NCBI RefSeq assembly: GCF_003667315.2
Contig: NZ_RCTZ02000017.1
Location: 40,431 to 104,430 of the forward strand
Length of the DNA stretch: 64,000 nt
Direction: 5' to 3'
Origin: Tropicibacter alexandrii
GTDB taxonomy: Bacteria; Pseudomonadota; Alphaproteobacteria; Rhodobacterales; Rhodobacteraceae
The position numbers and the translations under genes were made by a program. Of the stretch, positions 1-9,004 are shown one piece after another; within the stretch, counting starts at the first letter, position 1; every line of letters starts with the position of its first letter. The notes beneath the pieces were generated by a model that saw only the letters and a list, made by a program, of their open reading frames with translations, searched no databases and was not told where the DNA came from.

Positions 1-624
1 GATGAGCGGCCAGAGGAAATTGTTCCAATGGGTCGAGATCGAGACCAGAGCATAGGCCAGATAGGTCGGTCGCGCCGCCGGAACGTAGACCCGCCAAAGC
101 ACACCCAGCGTGCCGCAGCCTTCGATGCGGGCGGCCTCGTCCAGTTCTTTCGGCACCGACTTGAAGGTCTGGCGCATCAGGAAGATGCCAAAGGCCGAAG
201 CCATGTAGGGCGCGCCGATGCCGAGCACCGTGTCGAGCAAGCCAAGCCGGGCCGCGACGTCGTAGTTCTCGACGATCAGCACCTCTGGCAGGATGAAAAG
301 CTGCAACAGGACCAACAGGAACAGCGTGTCCTTGAAGGGAAGGTCGATCTGCGCAAACGCATAGCCCGCCAATGTGCAGAAGAAGAACTGCCCCACCAGA
401 ACAAGCGTCACCAGCAGGAAGGTGTTGAGGAAATACCGCAGCCACGGTGCGCCGCCCCATGCGGTGCGCACATTCTCCAGCGTCCACGGCGCGGTGAGGT
501 TGAAATTGATCGCGTCGGTGGGCGTGTGAAACGCCGCCCAGACGGCAAACACCAGCGGCGAGATCCACAGGATCGCGACGAGCACCGCAAGCGCCGCCTC
601 GGCATGTCGCATCCAGCCGGTCAT
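1..624 (-). CDS. Carbohydrate/glycerophosphodiester ABC transporter permease, UgpE/MalG type (partial)
   Basis: Inner-membrane permease of a binding-protein-dependent importer. About 208 N-terminal residues lie in the window; the C-terminus is beyond base 1. Visible are a first membrane helix after the start MTGWMRHAE, several further hydrophobic segments, and the EAA loop (ELDEAARIEG) that docks onto the ATPase. The family is usually about 270-290 residues, so roughly a quarter is missing. The ATG overlaps the stop of the upstream permease by four bases (ATGA), indicating translational coupling. It is the last visible gene of a regulator-ATPase-binding protein-permease-permease operon on the minus strand. 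The substrate cannot be read from the permease. The UgpB-like binding protein suggests a glycerol-3-phosphate-like compound or a sugar. Confidence 0.88.
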   Translation of the reverse strand, partial: MTGWMRHAEAALAVLVAILWISPLVFAVWAAFHTPTDAINFNLTAPWTLENVRTAWGGAPWLRYFLNTFLLVTLVLVGQFFFCTLAGYAFAQIDLPFKDTLFLLVLLQLFILPEVLIVENYDVAARLGLLDTVLGIGAPYMASAFGIFLMRQTFKSVPKELDEAARIEGCGTLGVLWRVYVPAARPTYLAYALVSISTHWNNFLWPLI

Positions 625-1526
625 CTGTAATGTGTCCTGCGGTCCAGCATCCGGAACTGCACCGCTGCCCCGACACCGAGCACGATCAGCACCAGCACCG
701 TCATGGCCGCCGCCGACGGCGCGTCGAAGAAGGCAAAGGCGCTTTCCCAGATGTAGTAGAGGATCAGCTTGGAACTGTCCGACGGCCCGCCCTTGGTAAG
801 GATGAACAGGTGATCGATCAGCTTGACCGAGTTGATCAGCGCATTGACCAGCACGAAAAGCGTCGTCGGCATCAAGAGCGGCAGCACGATCCGGCGCAGG
901 TAGGTCCAGCGGCTTGCGCCTTCGATCTGCGCGGCTTCGCGCAGGTCCTCGGGGATGGTTTGCAGCGCGGCCAGATAGAAGACCATGAAGAAGCCCGCCT
1001 CCTTCCAGATCGTCACGGCGCAAATCGCCCAAAGCGCGGTTTCCGGCTGGCCCAGCCAGTTGACCGAGGGCGCGCCGAACAGCCCGCCGATCGTGTCCAG
1101 CACGCCGAAACCGGGGGTGTAGAAGAACAGCCAGATATTGGCGGCCGCGATCATCGGCAGCATGGTCGGCGTGAAATAGGCGGTGCGCACGAAGCCGCGC
1201 GCGGGGATTTTTGCGTTGGCCCACAGCGCCATGACCAGCGCCAGCACGATGGAGACGGGGATCGTGACACCGGCATAAAGCAGGTTGTTCCACGCGACCT
1301 CGCGAAAGGTCGGGTCGTCCAGCAGGCGCTGGTAATTCTCAAGCCCCACGAATTCCGACGGGTTGCGCCGTGTTCCGCGGGACCAGAGCGATGTCCAGAC
1401 CGTCGCCACCGAGGGGTAGAAGGCAAAGGTCGACAACATGATCAGCGCCGGTGACAGCAACAGCCAGCCATGCACCGCTTGTCGGCGGCGGGCCATCTGC
1501 TGCAACTGTCTGGTGCTGTCGGTCAT
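621..1526 (-). CDS. Carbohydrate/glycerophosphodiester ABC transporter permease, UgpA/MalF type
   Basis: First permease of the importer, 301 residues, normal length for the UgpA group. It has six predicted membrane helices, the first at about residues 20-42, and an EAA loop (EAAQIEGASRW) near residue 200 that contacts the ATP-binding subunit. I chose the ATG at 1526; an in-frame GTG lies one codon upstream. The binding-protein gene ends about 55 bases upstream, and the second permease overlaps the 3' end by four bases, so all are one transcription unit. It forms the heterodimeric channel with the downstream permease. Substrate specificity is inferred from the binding protein, not from this sequence. 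Confidence 0.9.
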   Translation of the reverse strand: MTDSTRQLQQMARRRQAVHGWLLLSPALIMLSTFAFYPSVATVWTSLWSRGTRRNPSEFVGLENYQRLLDDPTFREVAWNNLLYAGVTIPVSIVLALVMALWANAKIPARGFVRTAYFTPTMLPMIAAANIWLFFYTPGFGVLDTIGGLFGAPSVNWLGQPETALWAICAVTIWKEAGFFMVFYLAALQTIPEDLREAAQIEGASRWTYLRRIVLPLLMPTTLFVLVNALINSVKLIDHLFILTKGGPSDSSKLILYYIWESAFAFFDAPSAAAMTVLVLIVLGVGAAVQFRMLDRRTHYR

Positions 1527-1581
1527 CACGGGCTCCGGTCAGTGGGGCGCGCCAAGCTGCGTCGGCGCGCCCCTTGTGGGT

Positions 1582-2835
1582 TCAGCGATAGGCCGACAGC
1601 AGGCGCTCTGCGGCGGCCTGCGCCTCGGCCAGCGCGTCGGCGGCAGACATCTGCCCGGTCAGCGCCGACTGGATGGCATTGTTCAAGCCCTCACGCACGC
1701 GCGCGGTCTCAAAGGTCGAGAATTCGGCGACCGCGTGTTCCAGTTGATCGCGGGCCACCAGCGCCGGCGGGAATTCGGCGGTGTAGGCCTGCAGCGCCTC
1801 GGTTTCGTAGGCGGCGGGCGACACGCCCATGTAGCCGGTCTCGATCGACCACTTGGCGGCCTGTTCCGGGGCGGTCATGAACTTGATCAGTTCCAGCGCC
1901 GCTGCGCGCTCATCCTCGGAGGCATCCTTGAAGATGTAGAAGTTGCCGCCGCCGGTGGGCGACCCCAGACGTTCGTTGCCGGGCAGCATGGCCACGCCGA
2001 AATCGAAGCTGGCGTTGTTCTTCACCGCCGTCAGGTTGCCGGTCGAATGCCACATCATCGCGGTCTGACCTTCGAGGAAGGCCTGCCGCAAGGTGCCCCA
2101 TTCCACGGTGCCCTCTGGCATGATGCCGTGCTCTTGGCTCAGCGATTTCCAGAATTCCAGCGTTTCGACGACAGCGGGATCGTCGAAATAGGTGGTCAGG
2201 CCGTCATTCGACATGACTTCCTTACCGTTCTGGATCGCCAGCGCCTGGAACATCCAGTACGGGTAGCCCGTCGACGGGATCATCAGGCCGAAATGATCGT
2301 CATTGGTCAGCGCCTTGCCCATCTCGACCATCTCGTCCCACGTGGTCGGCGCCTTTTCCGGGTCGAGCCCGGCCTCGCGGAACATGTCCTTGTTGTAATA
2401 GGCGACGATGGTCGAGCGCTGGAACGGGATGCCCCAGGTCTTGCCCTCGATCTTTCCGTTGGCCATCAGCGCCGGGTAGAAGCTGCCCAGCCACGCCGCG
2501 TCGTCGGTCACGTCCTCGAAGGGCACGATCAGGTCCTGCTCGATCAGGTCATAGGCGTCGATCGAGAACATCACGGCCAGCTGCGCCGGATCGCCCGAGT
2601 TCAGAGCGGCCAAAGCCTTGATCCGGGTGTCGTCGTAATTGCCGGCATAGATCGCATTCACCGAAATCTCGGGGTGCGCGGCTTCGAAATCGGCGACGAT
2701 GCCGTCCACGACCTGCGTCAGCGGGCCGCCGACGGCAATCGGGTAATACATGGTCAGTTCGGTGTGCTGCGCCATGGCGGGCGCGGCAAGGGCAGTGCCG
2801 GCCAGCAGCGCGGCAGCGGTGATGATGCGGGTCAT
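1582..2835 (-). CDS. Extracellular solute-binding protein of ABC importer, UgpB-like
   Basis: Periplasmic substrate-capture protein of 417 residues. A signal peptide is obvious (hydrophobic stretch from residue 3, cleavage after APAMAQ near residue 23). The mature part reads as family 1 solute-binding protein, with UgpB-like features: an N-terminal YYPIAVGGPL segment, a GNYDDT motif near residue 65, and YYNKDMFREAGLDPEKAP near residue 145. UgpB proteins bind sn-glycerol-3-phosphate and glycerophosphodiesters, but the family also contains sugar binders, so the ligand is only a suggestion. The start overlaps the end of the ATPase gene by four bases (ATGA). There is no sign of truncation or frameshift. 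Confidence 0.88.
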   Translation of the reverse strand: MTRIITAAALLAGTALAAPAMAQHTELTMYYPIAVGGPLTQVVDGIVADFEAAHPEISVNAIYAGNYDDTRIKALAALNSGDPAQLAVMFSIDAYDLIEQDLIVPFEDVTDDAAWLGSFYPALMANGKIEGKTWGIPFQRSTIVAYYNKDMFREAGLDPEKAPTTWDEMVEMGKALTNDDHFGLMIPSTGYPYWMFQALAIQNGKEVMSNDGLTTYFDDPAVVETLEFWKSLSQEHGIMPEGTVEWGTLRQAFLEGQTAMMWHSTGNLTAVKNNASFDFGVAMLPGNERLGSPTGGGNFYIFKDASEDERAAALELIKFMTAPEQAAKWSIETGYMGVSPAAYETEALQAYTAEFPPALVARDQLEHAVAEFSTFETARVREGLNNAIQSALTGQMSAADALAEAQAAAERLLSAYR

Positions 2836-3923
2836 GCTTGATCCTCTGGGTGGGTGTTCGGGTTGGGGTCGGCCACATGGCCATCACGGTCCCCGGGCAA
2901 AGGCGGATGCGGGGCGTGATTCCGGTGCGGGTCGGCGGCAAAGCGGACCCGGTGTTCTTGGGGTAGGCGCAGGCCCAGTCGCGTGCCCGGGGGCAGGGGC
3001 ACGCGGTCGGGCAGGATCAAGGCGAGACCCTCTGCCGCCGGGTGATGCAAGAGCACCTGCGTGCGCGCCCCGAGATATTCGGTCTCGACCACCTCGGCCT
3101 CGATATCGGCCTCGTTCAGAGGGACGCGTTCGATGGCCTCGATGCGGATGCCGACCGGATGCGCCGCGACGCCAAGCGCCGCACCGTCCACCACCGCCAT
3201 GGGCGGATCGCCGATGAAGCGCGCCACGAAGGGGGTCGCAGGCGCGTGGTAAAGCGCCTCGGGCGGGCCGATCTGTTCGGTGCGACCGTCGCGCATCAGG
3301 ACGATGGTGTCCGACAGGCTCATCGCCTCGGTCTGGTCGTGGGTCACGTAGATGACGGTCAGGCCGAGCTGCCGTTGCAGCGCCTTGATGTCGCGCCGCA
3401 CGGAATGGCGCAGCTTTGCGTCGAGGTTGGACAGCGGTTCGTCCATCAGGCATAGCGGCTTGCCCGAGACCACGGCGCGGGCCAAGGCCACGCGCTGCCT
3501 TTGGCCGCCGGACAGTTCTGCCGGTTTGCGCCGTTCCAGCCCCTCGAGCCCGGTCATCTTCGTGGCGCGGGCGAGGGCCGCCTCTCGTGCGTCGCGCGAG
3601 ACGCGGCGCACCTTCATCCCGAACAGGATGTTCTCGCGCACGTTCAAATGCGGAAACAGCGCGTAGGACTGAAAGACCATCGACAGGCCCCGCTGCGCGG
3701 GCGGCAGATGCGTGACCTCGCGCCCGTCGATCTCGATCCGGCCCGCCTCTGGCGTCTCGAGCCCGGCCAGCAGCCGCAACAGCGTGGACTTGCCGCAGCC
3801 CGATGGCCCCAGAATGGCGACGAACGCGCCGCGCGGGACCTCAAGCGAGACATCGCGCACGCCGCCTGCGCCATTCCATTGCCGTGTCACACCGTCGAGA
3901 CGGACAAAGACGGGCTCAGACAT
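2832..3923 (-). CDS. ABC importer ATP-binding protein, UgpC/MalK family
   Basis: Cytoplasmic ATPase of the importer, 363 residues, typical MalK/UgpC length. The nucleotide-binding domain shows a Walker A motif GPSGCGKST at residues 39-47, the signature LSGGQRQRVALARA near residue 137, and Walker B/D-loop LCLMDEPLSNLD. The last third is the OB-fold (TOBE) regulatory domain seen in MalK and UgpC. Its start overlaps the end of the DeoR regulator by eight bases and its end overlaps the binding-protein start by four, so regulator and transporter are co-transcribed. In this operon the ATPase precedes the binding protein. Confidence 0.92.
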   Translation of the reverse strand: MSEPVFVRLDGVTRQWNGAGGVRDVSLEVPRGAFVAILGPSGCGKSTLLRLLAGLETPEAGRIEIDGREVTHLPPAQRGLSMVFQSYALFPHLNVRENILFGMKVRRVSRDAREAALARATKMTGLEGLERRKPAELSGGQRQRVALARAVVSGKPLCLMDEPLSNLDAKLRHSVRRDIKALQRQLGLTVIYVTHDQTEAMSLSDTIVLMRDGRTEQIGPPEALYHAPATPFVARFIGDPPMAVVDGAALGVAAHPVGIRIEAIERVPLNEADIEAEVVETEYLGARTQVLLHHPAAEGLALILPDRVPLPPGTRLGLRLPQEHRVRFAADPHRNHAPHPPLPGDRDGHVADPNPNTHPEDQA

Positions 3924-4689
3924 CGCGGTCTTGCTCCATCGCGACGGTGACGCGCGCGCCCATCGGGTCCAGCACGTCCGCGTATGGCGGTCCGGGCCTG
4001 CGGTCGATCACCACATGATCGGGGTCCGCAAGATGCCCGCCGACCGCAGCCGCGATCCGGCCGAATTTGCTGTGATCCGCGACAAGGATCGTTGCGCGGC
4101 TGCGGGCATGGATGCTTTCGCGCACGCGGACCTCGGATTCGTGGAAGTCCAGCAGACTGCCGTCGCGGTCGATCCCGCCGACGCCATAGATCCCGAAATC
4201 GGCCCGATAGGCGGTGAACGTGGCGATGACGTCCGGGCCGAGCACGTCTCGGTCGGGCAGGCGCAGTTCACCGCCTGCAAGAATGATCCGCACGTCTTCG
4301 GCGTCCGACAGCGCCATCGCCGCGTTGAGGTTGTTGGTCACCACGGTCAGTCCGCGTCTATGGGCCAACGCACCCGCCAGGAGCGCAGGGGTCGTGCCGA
4401 CCGAGATGAAGACCGTCGCGCCGTCCGGCACGATATCGGCGACCGCGCGCGCGATGGCCATCTTGGCCTCGAAGTTCAGCACGGCGCGCCGGGGATAGGG
4501 GATGTTGGCCTGAGGCTGGACGAATTCGGCCCCGCCGTGCAGGCGGCGCAGCTTCAACTCGCTGCATAGGCTGTTGATATCGCGGCGCACCGTATGCGCC
4601 GACACGCCCAGCACGTCCGCCAATGCGTCGACCGACACGCGGCCATTGCGTCGGGCCACGTCCAATATGCGCGCTTTCCTGTCTGCCAT
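3916..4689 (-). CDS. DeoR/GlpR family transcriptional regulator
   Basis: Sugar-phosphate-responsive repressor, 257 residues. The N-terminal winged helix-turn-helix (residues 1-57) contains the DeoR recognition pattern VDALADVLGVSAHTVRRDI. The remaining domain is a ribose-5-phosphate-isomerase-like sensor (VADHSKFG segment near residue 215) that normally binds a phosphorylated sugar or glycerol-3-phosphate. I prefer the ATG at 4689; an in-frame TTG at 4716 would add nine residues. As first gene of the operon it probably represses the transporter and itself from the 4690-4958 intergenic region. A GlpR-like regulator next to a UgpB-like binding protein fits glycerol-3-phosphate metabolism. Confidence 0.9.
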   Translation of the reverse strand: MADRKARILDVARRNGRVSVDALADVLGVSAHTVRRDINSLCSELKLRRLHGGAEFVQPQANIPYPRRAVLNFEAKMAIARAVADIVPDGATVFISVGTTPALLAGALAHRRGLTVVTNNLNAAMALSDAEDVRIILAGGELRLPDRDVLGPDVIATFTAYRADFGIYGVGGIDRDGSLLDFHESEVRVRESIHARSRATILVADHSKFGRIAAAVGGHLADPDHVVIDRRPGPPYADVLDPMGARVTVAMEQDRDV

Positions 4690-4958
4690 GCTCGATTCCA
4701 CATTCGTCGCGCTCAAATGAGCAGCGGCAGATAACCCGAAGACGAAACCGGCATGAAAGTTTCACGACAAATCGCGGTCGCACGGCGGCGCGGAACAGGT
4801 TGGCATCAGCCGGTGACGCGGCCTTGCAGGCCATACGACAAATAATGTGGCGCATGACGTTTTGCTCACCCTCCCGGGCTCTCTCTGCCGCAGGTCGGTC
4901 TGACGACGATCTTTCCACGATGCTATCGACTAATCCTGCGGCTGCTGTACCTTGCGGC

Positions 4959-5978
4959 ATGCCAGAGACCCCGCAGCAACCCCGGACGCCGAACGTGGAC
5001 ACCGAACACATAGACCTTGCGATCCATGCCCGCGGGCTCGTGCGCCGCTTTGGCGATCTGACCGCCGTGGCGGGGATCGACCTCGAGGTGCCGCGCGGCA
5101 TGATCTTTGCCGTGCTGGGGCCGAACGGCGCGGGCAAGACCACGCTGTTGCGGATGTTGGCCACCTTGACGCCGCCCGATGCCGGACGTGCCACGGTGAT
5201 GGGCCATGACATCGCCACCGCGCCCGAGAAGGTGCGTTTTTGCATTGCGATGACGGGTCAGTTCGCCTCGCTCGACGAGGATCTGACGGGCCGCGAAAAT
5301 CTGGTGATGCTGGCGCGTCTGTGGGGCTTTCGGCCCGGTGCGGCGCGGGGGCGGGCGGACGAATTGCTGGGCGCGTTCGAGCTGTCGGCGGCGGCGCGCA
5401 AGCAGGTCAAGGATTACTCCGGTGGCATGCGGCGCAGGCTCGACATCGCGGCGTCGCTGATCGTGACACCCGGGGTCCTGTTTCTGGACGAACCGACGAC
5501 GGGGCTGGACCCCTCGGCGCGGCAGGGCGTCTGGCGGCTGATCCGGCAGCTTGCTGCGTCTGGCGTGACGATCCTGCTGACAACCCAGTATCTCGAAGAG
5601 GCCGATCAACTGGCGGACCGGATCGCGGTGATCGACCACGGGCGCAAGATCGCCGAGGGCACCAGCCGCGAGCTGAAGGCGGCCACCGGCTCGGGCGTGT
5701 TGCATATCGCGCTGGCCGACAATGCCCAGATCGAGGCCGCGGCCGAGCTGCTGTCCGCCCATCTGCAAAGCGCGGTGCAGCGCAGCCCCGAGGGGGCCGA
5801 GCTTTCAGTGCTGGCCGGTGACGCGGCTGCGGCGAACGCCGCCATCGCGGCGCTGATCGGGGGCGGCATCGCGCTGGCCGACTTCCGCATGGGCACGCCG
5901 AGCCTTGACGAAGTGTTCTTTGCGCTGACCGGAAAGCAGGACGCAACGGACCCCGAAAACCCAAAGGCCATGCCATGA
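4959..5978 (+). CDS. ABC exporter ATP-binding protein, DrrA/NodI type
   Basis: ATPase of a two-component exporter, 339 residues. Walker A GPNGAGKTT lies at residues 54-62, the signature YSGGMRRRLDIA near residue 150, and Walker B GVLFLDEPTTGLD follows. The C-terminal 90 residues carry the DrrA-type extension ending in the PSLDEVFFALTG motif. The start MPETPQQ is chosen because the ATPase fold begins about 20 residues later; in-frame starts exist at 4920 and further upstream, and no strong ribosome-binding site decides between them. The stop overlaps the permease ATG by four bases. The substrate is unknown; relatives export drugs, lipids or oligosaccharides. Confidence 0.88.
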   Translation: MPETPQQPRTPNVDTEHIDLAIHARGLVRRFGDLTAVAGIDLEVPRGMIFAVLGPNGAGKTTLLRMLATLTPPDAGRATVMGHDIATAPEKVRFCIAMTGQFASLDEDLTGRENLVMLARLWGFRPGAARGRADELLGAFELSAAARKQVKDYSGGMRRRLDIAASLIVTPGVLFLDEPTTGLDPSARQGVWRLIRQLAASGVTILLTTQYLEEADQLADRIAVIDHGRKIAEGTSRELKAATGSGVLHIALADNAQIEAAAELLSAHLQSAVQRSPEGAELSVLAGDAAAANAAIAALIGGGIALADFRMGTPSLDEVFFALTGKQDATDPENPKAMP

Positions 5979-6799
5979 CCGACCAAAGCTCGGACGCCCA
6001 AACACCCGGCATCGCGGCCCTGCGCCGGGTGCCTCCGCCAACGCCGCCCGGGCCGCTGTCGAACGCGCTGGTCTTTGGCTGGCGCGCGATCCTGAAGTTC
6101 CGCCATGTGCCCGAACAGTTGTTCGATCTGGTCATGACGCCGATCATGTTCACGCTCTTGTTCACCTTTGTCTTCGGGGGTGCGCTGGCCGGATCGACGG
6201 GCGACTACCTGCAATTCTTCCTGCCGGGCATTCTGGTGCAGACCGTCGTGTTCAACTCGGTCTATTCCGGCATGGGGCTGTCCACGGATTTCCAGAAGGG
6301 CCTCTTCGACCGCTTCCGCACCCTGCCGATCTGGTCGCTTGCGCCCTTTGCGGGGCTGATGGTCGGGGACCTTTTGCGCCATCTGATCGCGGGCGGGATC
6401 ATTCTGGGCATCGGGCTGATCCTTGGCTACCGCCCCGAAGCGGGTCTGATCGGCACGCTCGCCGCCTTTGCCATGCTGTTGACGATCGGCTTTGGCATGG
6501 GCTGGGTGTTCATCGTGCTGGGCCTTTTGGTGCGCACGCCAATGACGGTCATGACCCTGGGCTTTACCATCCTGTTTCCGGTCACCTTCGCCTCCAACAT
6601 CATGGTCGATCCGGCGACGATGCCCGGCTGGCTCCGCAGCTTCGTCGAGGTGAACCCGGTGTCGCTGATGACGACCGCGCTGCGCGGGCTGATGTCGGGC
6701 ACGTCCAGCCTGTCGCAGATCGGGCTGGCCCTGATCGCGCCCGTCGTCCTGACCGTGACGCTGGCCCCTGTGGTGCTGTTGCTCTACCGGCGCAGGTGA
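5975..6799 (+). CDS. ABC-2 type exporter permease, DrrB family
   Basis: Membrane partner of the preceding ATPase, 274 residues, about the usual DrrB length. After a proline-rich N-terminus (residues 1-30) come six hydrophobic segments and the typical ABC-2 region with FFLPGILVQTVVFNSVYSGM near residue 85. The C-terminal sequence WLRSFVEVNPVSLMTTALRGLM near residue 215 is characteristic of the family. The start codon sits inside the stop of the ATPase gene, which enforces paired translation. Nothing downstream on the plus strand belongs to the unit, and no clear terminator is seen. The exported compound cannot be inferred. Confidence 0.88.
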   Translation: MTDQSSDAQTPGIAALRRVPPPTPPGPLSNALVFGWRAILKFRHVPEQLFDLVMTPIMFTLLFTFVFGGALAGSTGDYLQFFLPGILVQTVVFNSVYSGMGLSTDFQKGLFDRFRTLPIWSLAPFAGLMVGDLLRHLIAGGIILGIGLILGYRPEAGLIGTLAAFAMLLTIGFGMGWVFIVLGLLVRTPMTVMTLGFTILFPVTFASNIMVDPATMPGWLRSFVEVNPVSLMTTALRGLMSGTSSLSQIGLALIAPVVLTVTLAPVVLLLYRRR

Positions 6800-6860
6800 C
6801 GTTGTCGGTTGCGCGCAAGGAATGGCCGCGCGCTCCTGACGCGCGAGAAATCGGGCGAAG

Positions 6861-7265
6861 TCAGGGGGCATCGGGGTGGCCTTGGGCCTTTGCAAGAAGC
6901 CAGATGGCCATGGCAGCGAGCGCGAACTCGGCCAACATGTAGCCGAACAGCAGGAGGCCCGGCCAACCGTCGAGGACAAGGCTCAGGGCGCGTCCGAGCG
7001 CGAGCCCGAGGGTAAAGACGAACAGGCTCCAGAGGGCGGGTCTGCGCAGGTTGGCCCGCAACGCGCCCACGAGCCAGAAGAGGATCAGGGCGAGATACAG
7101 CCCCATGATCGCACGGAAGATGTGGCGCGTCGGAACATGCGACGCCTCGATCCCGAAAAGGAGCGGCAGGCTGACCTCTGGCAAAGCGCCGTAGGACAGC
7201 GCAACCGGGATCAGACCGACCGACATGGCCAGCAAGAGTGCGCGTTGCATCCCGGCGGTCCGCAT
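6861..7265 (-). CDS. DUF4345-type small membrane protein, last gene of the sulfatase operon
   Basis: 134-residue integral membrane protein with four hydrophobic segments. The stretch LRRPALWSLFVFTLGLALGR near residue 80 resembles the DUF4345 family, whose function is unknown. The start at 7265 is supported by GGAGG seven bases upstream; this ribosome-binding site lies in the last codons of the preceding small gene, so the two are translationally coupled. It closes the seven-gene minus-strand operon with the sulfatase and its maturase. A role in that system is inferred from position only. Confidence 0.75.
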   Translation of the reverse strand: MRTAGMQRALLLAMSVGLIPVALSYGALPEVSLPLLFGIEASHVPTRHIFRAIMGLYLALILFWLVGALRANLRRPALWSLFVFTLGLALGRALSLVLDGWPGLLLFGYMLAEFALAAMAIWLLAKAQGHPDAP

Positions 7266-7267
7266 CC

Positions 7268-7492
7268 TCAGCCCTCCGCAGTGGGTTTGGCAGCGCCTGA
7301 GGCTGCAGCGCCGGATTTGGCGCAGACCATTTCGATCTCGACAATCCGGGCGACCGGGGTCACGGGCCTCGGACCTGCCGCGGCGCAATCGGTCAGGCGC
7401 TCCGGCAGGTCGGCGCGCGCTTTCTGTCTGGGTGGGGCATCTCCTGCGAGCAGGTCTGAAGCCACGCGGCAGGGGATCATTCGGACGGGCAT
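7268..7492 (-). CDS. Small hypothetical protein in sulfatase operon
   Basis: 74-residue protein with no family I recognise. It is basic near the N-terminus (MPVRMIPCR) and has three cysteines at about residues 8, 31 and 57. There is no convincing signal peptide. Reality is supported by position: an AAGGA site lies nine bases before the ATG, the maturase gene ends 20 bases upstream, and its final codons hold the ribosome-binding site of the next gene, two bases from its stop. Its length and lack of domain leave function open; a small partner of the sulfatase system is possible, but chance coding cannot be excluded. Confidence 0.5.
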   Translation of the reverse strand: MPVRMIPCRVASDLLAGDAPPRQKARADLPERLTDCAAAGPRPVTPVARIVEIEMVCAKSGAAASGAAKPTAEG

Positions 7493-7511
7493 GACGTGGG
7501 GTCCTTTTGGA

Positions 7512-8456
7512 TCAGGGGATGTCCTGCACGATGCGGACGCCGATATGCGCGGTGCTGAAATCGCGTTCGAGGCTTTCGCGGGCTGCGACGCGGTATCTCT
7601 GGCAGTAATCCTCGCTGCACAGGAAGGACCCGCCCTTGATGGTGAAGCGGGGCACGGCGGGGGCGAAGCGGCTGTCCGTCCATTCCCAGACATTGCCGAT
7701 CATGTCATAGGCGCCGGTCAGACCCGGCTCGAAACATCCCACCGGTGCCGTCCCGGCAAAGCCATCGCGCCGTGAATTGAGCACCGGGAACAGCCCGGTC
7801 CAGACGTTGGCGCGCATCGTGCCATCGGGGGCGCGCACACCCGATTCCGGGTCCATCGGATCAAAGAGCCCGAGGCTGGCGGCATATTCCCACTCGACCT
7901 CCGTGGGCAGACGCCCACCGGCCCAGTCGGCATAGGCGCGGGCATCGTTTTGCGTGATATGCACCACCGGGTGCAGGGCGCGCCCGGTGAGGTCAGAGCC
8001 GGCCCCGTCCGGCGTGCGCCATGTCGCCTCCGTGTCGAGCGACCACCATGACAAGAATGCCTCCGGCGTCTCGCTGTCGCTGAACCGGGCTGAGCCGCCA
8101 TTGCGCTCGGCCTCGGTGATGTAGCCGGTCTCGGCCACGAAGGCCGCGAATTGGCTGTTGGTGACCTCATGCGCTGCGAGGCGGAAGGGAGAGACCAGCA
8201 CCTTGCGCGGCGGGCCTTCCTCGGGAAAGACCGGGTCGACCCCCATGACGAAGCCGCCGCCGGGGATATCGACAAATCCGCCGAGGGTCTCCAGATCGAG
8301 GGCGCAGGCCTCTTGCGGCTGAGAGGAGCGCAGCGTTTGCGGCCAAATCAGGGGCAGGGTGAGAACCACAAGCCCGGCGAGCAGAGCGCCGCCTGCGGCC
8401 ACGGTCCTTTTGCGCGACCGGGACCATAGGCGGACATGCGTGAGGATAGTGAGCAT
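7512..8456 (-). CDS. Formylglycine-generating enzyme (sulfatase maturase), membrane anchored
   Basis: SUMF1/FGE family enzyme of 314 residues that would oxidise the active-site cysteine of sulfatases to formylglycine. The catalytic cysteine pair is present in its canonical spacing: Cys280 and Cys285 in KGGSFLC-SEDYCQRYR, followed by AAR. Other family landmarks are IPGGGFVMG near residue 65, HEVTNSQFAAFV near 96, GRLPTEVEWEYA at 181-192 and YDMIGNVWEWTD near 250. A hydrophobic segment at residues 18-38 predicts an N-terminal membrane anchor with the domain outside the cytoplasm. The start at 8456 follows the preceding gene by 17 bases. It shares an operon with a Cys-type sulfatase, its obvious substrate. 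Confidence 0.92.
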   Translation of the reverse strand: MLTILTHVRLWSRSRKRTVAAGGALLAGLVVLTLPLIWPQTLRSSQPQEACALDLETLGGFVDIPGGGFVMGVDPVFPEEGPPRKVLVSPFRLAAHEVTNSQFAAFVAETGYITEAERNGGSARFSDSETPEAFLSWWSLDTEATWRTPDGAGSDLTGRALHPVVHITQNDARAYADWAGGRLPTEVEWEYAASLGLFDPMDPESGVRAPDGTMRANVWTGLFPVLNSRRDGFAGTAPVGCFEPGLTGAYDMIGNVWEWTDSRFAPAVPRFTIKGGSFLCSEDYCQRYRVAARESLERDFSTAHIGVRIVQDIP

Positions 8457-8473
8457 TGCAGCCCCCGTGCGGT

Positions 8474-8980
8474 TCAGTGAATGGCGTATTTCAGGACCGC
8501 GAGCGCGGCCCCCAGCGCCCCGGCAAAGAGCGCGCCGCCGATGGGCAGCCACCAACTGTGACCGATCACCCAGCCGACCCGCGCACCCAGCACCGTCAGG
8601 ATCGCCACGCAGAACACCTGCGACAGCATCGCCGCCGTCTCCATCGCCAGCCATTCCAGCCCTACGGCGATGAACAGAACCGTGGGCACATTGGCGACCG
8701 TCAATGTCGGGTGGCTGTGCGCCCAAGCGGTGCGGAAGGCCTTCGCAGTCAGGATGCGCTCGCCGGTCTCCATGCCATGGGCCAGAAGCTCGGAGAAGGC
8801 CTTGGCCAGCGTCACCGCCAGCACCGATCCGAAAAGGACCAGCGCCGGCTCGAAGGGGGCCTCGGGCGCATCACCCAAGGCCAGAAGCAGGCTCAACACC
8901 ATGATCGCGCCGTAGATGAGCCCGAAGGCGGCCTTTTCAACCGGCTGCCAACCGATGCGGGGTCCGTGAGTGGTGTGCAT
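8474..8980 (-). CDS. Hypothetical integral membrane protein in sulfatase operon
   Basis: 168-residue protein with about five hydrophobic helices (roughly residues 16-36, 42-60, 90-110, 115-132 and 140-163) separated by short loops, one containing His-rich HSHPTLTV. I do not recognise the family. The ATG at 8980 has GGAGG about nine bases upstream, and the gene ends 17 bases before the maturase start, so co-transcription with the sulfatase and FGE is very likely. A transport, anchoring or redox role in the sulfatase system is conceivable but unsupported by any motif. Confidence 0.7.
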   Translation of the reverse strand: MHTTHGPRIGWQPVEKAAFGLIYGAIMVLSLLLALGDAPEAPFEPALVLFGSVLAVTLAKAFSELLAHGMETGERILTAKAFRTAWAHSHPTLTVANVPTVLFIAVGLEWLAMETAAMLSQVFCVAILTVLGARVGWVIGHSWWLPIGGALFAGALGAALAVLKYAIH

Positions 8981-9004
8981 CTCGGGGCTCCTCCGGAGGC
9001 GCGC

